DNA of 64,000 nt. Origin: Stygiolobus azoricus (GTDB lineage: Archaea > Thermoproteota > Thermoprotei_A > Sulfolobales > Sulfolobaceae). Shown here in pieces: positions 62,202-64,000 of the stretch (positions within the stretch are counted from its first letter, which is position 1; the number at the start of each line of letters is the position of its first letter). The translations under genes and the position numbers were made by a program. Under the pieces are notes generated by a model. The model was not told the origin of the DNA. It ran no database searches and saw only the letters and a list, made by a program, of their open reading frames with translations. The stretch spans positions 248,001-312,000 of the forward strand of contig NZ_CP045483.1 of assembly GCF_009729035.1 (NCBI RefSeq), written 5' to 3'.

Positions 62202-63611
62202 ATGGTTTACGACATAGTTATAGTGGGAGCAGGGCCGGCTGGACTGTTTGCTGCTTACGAACTAGCAAACTTAAAGAATACAGAGAACGGCAAGGACCTG
62301 AAGGTCTTATTAGTAGATAAGGGTCTAAGACCTTTGAAAAGAACGTGTCCATTACTGACTCCTAAGGAAAAGTGTACCTTCTGCGATCCTTGTAATATAA
62401 CTTACGGTATAGGTGGGGCTGGAACTTATAGTAGTGGAATAATAAACCTCAGACCGGATATTGGTGGAGAACTTCATGAAATATTAAGGAGTTGGGATAA
62501 GGCACAAGAGTTAGTAGATTATGTAGACGAAGTTTTGGTAAAGTTCGGAGCACCTAAGGACAGGTTCTTCGAACCCAACATGGAAAAAGTTAAGGATATT
62601 CAAAGAAAAGCAGCTAAGGTAGGTGCGGAATTTATACCTATTAGGCAGAGGCACATAGGAACTGATAAAACTCCTTTAGTTATAGAGAATATTCTCAACT
62701 ATATAGAGAAGAATGGTGTAAAAGTAGAAGAATTAACAAACGTGCTAGAAATACAAAAGAAGGGTGATCATTTCCTTCTCAAGACTAACAGAAAAGAGGA
62801 AATAGAAACTAAAACCCTGCTTGTAGCACCTGGTAGAGCTGGTGCTAAGTGGTTCTTAGAACAAGCTAGGAACTTAGGCGTTGATATGGTACCGGGACCT
62901 CTAGATATTGGCGTAAGAGTTGAGGTAGAATCCTTTGTAATGGAAGAACTAACTTCAGCAGTATGGGATCCTAAAGTAGTACTATACACCAAAAAATATG
63001 ATGATAAAGTTAGAACTTTCTGTGTAAATCCAAGAGGTTATATTATGAAAGAAGTTTACGATGACGGGACTATAGGCGTTAACGGGCAAACCTTCGCTGA
63101 CAGGAAAAGCAATAATACGAATTTTGCCTTCTTAACTACAATAAAACTTTCTGATCCTCTGGAAGATACAATTGAGTACGGAAAAAGCATTGCGAGACTA
63201 ATGACCAGATTGGGTGGAGAGAAACCAATAATACAGAGACTTATTGACTTCGAAAAAGGAAGAAGAAGTACGTGGGAAAGAATTAACAGATCTACAGTAA
63301 GGCCTACTTTAAGAGACGTAACTCCAGGTGATATAAGCATGGGACTCCCATATAGAGTAGTTAGTAACTTAATTGAAGGTCTAGAGAGACTTGACAACAT
63401 TGCACCGGGATTATATTCTTCTAACACCTTACTATATGCACCTGAAATAAAGTACTATAGTATGAAAGCTGTAGTAGATAGTAATATGGAGACTGTAGTA
63501 GATAACTTGTTTGTCGCTGGTGATGGAGTAGGTTTATCAAGAGGAATAAACATTGCAGCAGCTACTGGTATACTTGCAGCAAGAGGTATAGCTAGAAAGT
63601 TAGGAATTTAA
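62202..63611 (+). CDS. FAD-dependent dehydrogenase, unknown substrate
   Basis: A 469-residue flavoprotein. The start [20 protein letters not shown] is the FAD-binding motif, and the C-terminal [20 protein letters not shown] the second FAD contact. Near residue 57 [20 protein letters not shown] adds a CxxCxxC-like cysteine group that may bind a metal or cluster. It belongs to the broad family of uncharacterised FAD dehydrogenases (COG2509 type). It begins 4 bases after purA, so it may be cotranscribed. Confidence 0.8.
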   Translation: MVYDIVIVGAGPAGLFAAYELANLKNTENGKDLKVLLVDKGLRPLKRTCPLLTPKEKCTFCDPCNITYGIGGAGTYSSGIINLRPDIGGELHEILRSWDKAQELVDYVDEVLVKFGAPKDRFFEPNMEKVKDIQRKAAKVGAEFIPIRQRHIGTDKTPLVIENILNYIEKNGVKVEELTNVLEIQKKGDHFLLKTNRKEEIETKTLLVAPGRAGAKWFLEQARNLGVDMVPGPLDIGVRVEVESFVMEELTSAVWDPKVVLYTKKYDDKVRTFCVNPRGYIMKEVYDDGTIGVNGQTFADRKSNNTNFAFLTTIKLSDPLEDTIEYGKSIARLMTRLGGEKPIIQRLIDFEKGRRSTWERINRSTVRPTLRDVTPGDISMGLPYRVVSNLIEGLERLDNIAPGLYSSNTLLYAPEIKYYSMKAVVDSNMETVVDNLFVAGDGVGLSRGINIAAATGILAARGIARKLGI

Positions 63612-63685
63612 TCTTTTCTTCCAGATTTAATCAAATCTTAGAAATAATAAAAGAGTTTTTAGCTTCTGTGATTACTTTATCTTAT

Positions 63686-64000
63686 ATGAACAACTTAAAC
63701 GAGATTGAACAAAAAGTAATAATGGAGCTTGAATACAACTTTCCCTTTGATGAGAAACCCTTTCAGTTAATTGGTGAAAAACTGGGAATTAGTGAGAGAG
63801 AAGTCATAGAAATAGTAAAGGGTCTTATAGATAGGGAAATTGTCAAGAGAGTAGGAATGTATGTCAGCTTTAGAGCTAAGGGGATGGAGAGCGCGTTAAT
63901 TGCGGCTGCAATTTCTCCCGAAAATTTAGAAAAATTTAGAAAAATAGCGTTAGGAATAAGAGAACTCACTCATAATTTTATTAGAAATCATCCCAGATAC
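63686..64000 (+). CDS. siroheme decarboxylase (AhbA/AhbB-like), 3' truncated
   Basis: 105 codons are visible and the gene continues beyond the window. The N-terminal helix-turn-helix ([20 protein letters not shown]) and the following [12 protein letters not shown] plus [13 protein letters not shown] are the Lrp-like plan and active-site region of AhbA/AhbB, which decarboxylate siroheme in the alternative heme pathway. An Lrp-type regulator is the other option, but THNxxR near residue 98 favours the enzyme. The start is ATG 63686. Confidence 0.75.
   Translation, partial: MNNLNEIEQKVIMELEYNFPFDEKPFQLIGEKLGISEREVIEIVKGLIDREIVKRVGMYVSFRAKGMESALIAAAISPENLEKFRKIALGIRELTHNFIRNHPRY

Overview
The window is a stretch of a crenarchaeal chromosome from the order Sulfolobales. 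It is AT-rich and densely packed, with many overlapping genes. It carries archaeal replication proteins (MCM, Gins23, an Orc1/Cdc6, RfcS/RfcL), a single-piece rpoB next to split rpoA1/rpoA2, the crenarchaeal DNA-import ATPase CedB, the LysW-dependent lysine operon in Sulfolobus order, and tRNA genes with introns after position 37. A reductase at 17616-18620 closely resembles, from memory, the acryloyl-CoA reductase of Sulfurisphaera tokodaii, but differs at several positions. A relative of Sulfurisphaera or Sulfolobus is therefore likely; the species is not fixed. No insertion sequence, CRISPR array, rRNA or clear replication origin was seen.

Layout. 1-3.2 kb: two nearly identical tRNA-Leu genes enclose a nucleotidyltransferase-like gene and two glycosyltransferases. 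3.2-7.7 kb: small conserved genes, thymidylate kinase, a Clp1/Grc3-type RNA kinase, a short RecA-fold ATPase and CDP-archaeol synthase. 7.7-16.2 kb: mcm-gins23, a THUMP protein, orc1-2, a small winged-helix gene with no ordinary start codon, moaC, rfcL-rfcS, a PEBP protein and an active proteasome beta subunit. 16.2-19.8 kb: amidase, acryloyl-CoA reductase, two unknown genes. 19.8-21.4 kb: two tRNA-Lys genes in an inverted repeat around an epimerase and a small membrane protein. 21.4-28.4 kb: SRP19, S8e, prenyltransferase and lysKJXW / lysMZY. 28.4-34.5 kb: cedB, hxlB, a zinc-binding acidic protein, a PfkB kinase, an FAD protein, tRNA-Val and tRNA-Ser. 34.5-46.2 kb: the transcription/translation block S10, EF-1alpha, S7, S12, NusA-like, L30e, RpoA2, RpoA1, RpoB, RpoH. 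46.2-54.6 kb: malic enzyme, aIF5B, NDK, L24e, S28e, Upp, GatB and an operon of a phosphoribosyltransferase-type regulator, a metal-site-less beta-lactamase-fold protein, a small Cys-rich protein and a riboflavin-pathway reductase. 54.7-64 kb: a tetraether-synthase-like radical SAM enzyme, ThiL, tRNA-Thr, the purine genes purB, purP (two copies) and purA, an FAD protein and a truncated siroheme decarboxylase-like gene.

Most genes are core information-processing or biosynthetic genes. The most unusual signals are: (a) two genes that appear to start at ATT or ATC behind good Shine-Dalgarno (SD) sequences, one being translation factor aIF5B; (b) a duplicated operator-TATA module before purA; (c) an inverted repeat of two complete tRNA-Lys transcription units; (d) a second PurP with a changed nucleotide-binding loop; (e) a beta-lactamase-fold protein without metal ligands, translationally coupled to a regulator; and (f) a tRNA-Thr gene reading straight into thiL.
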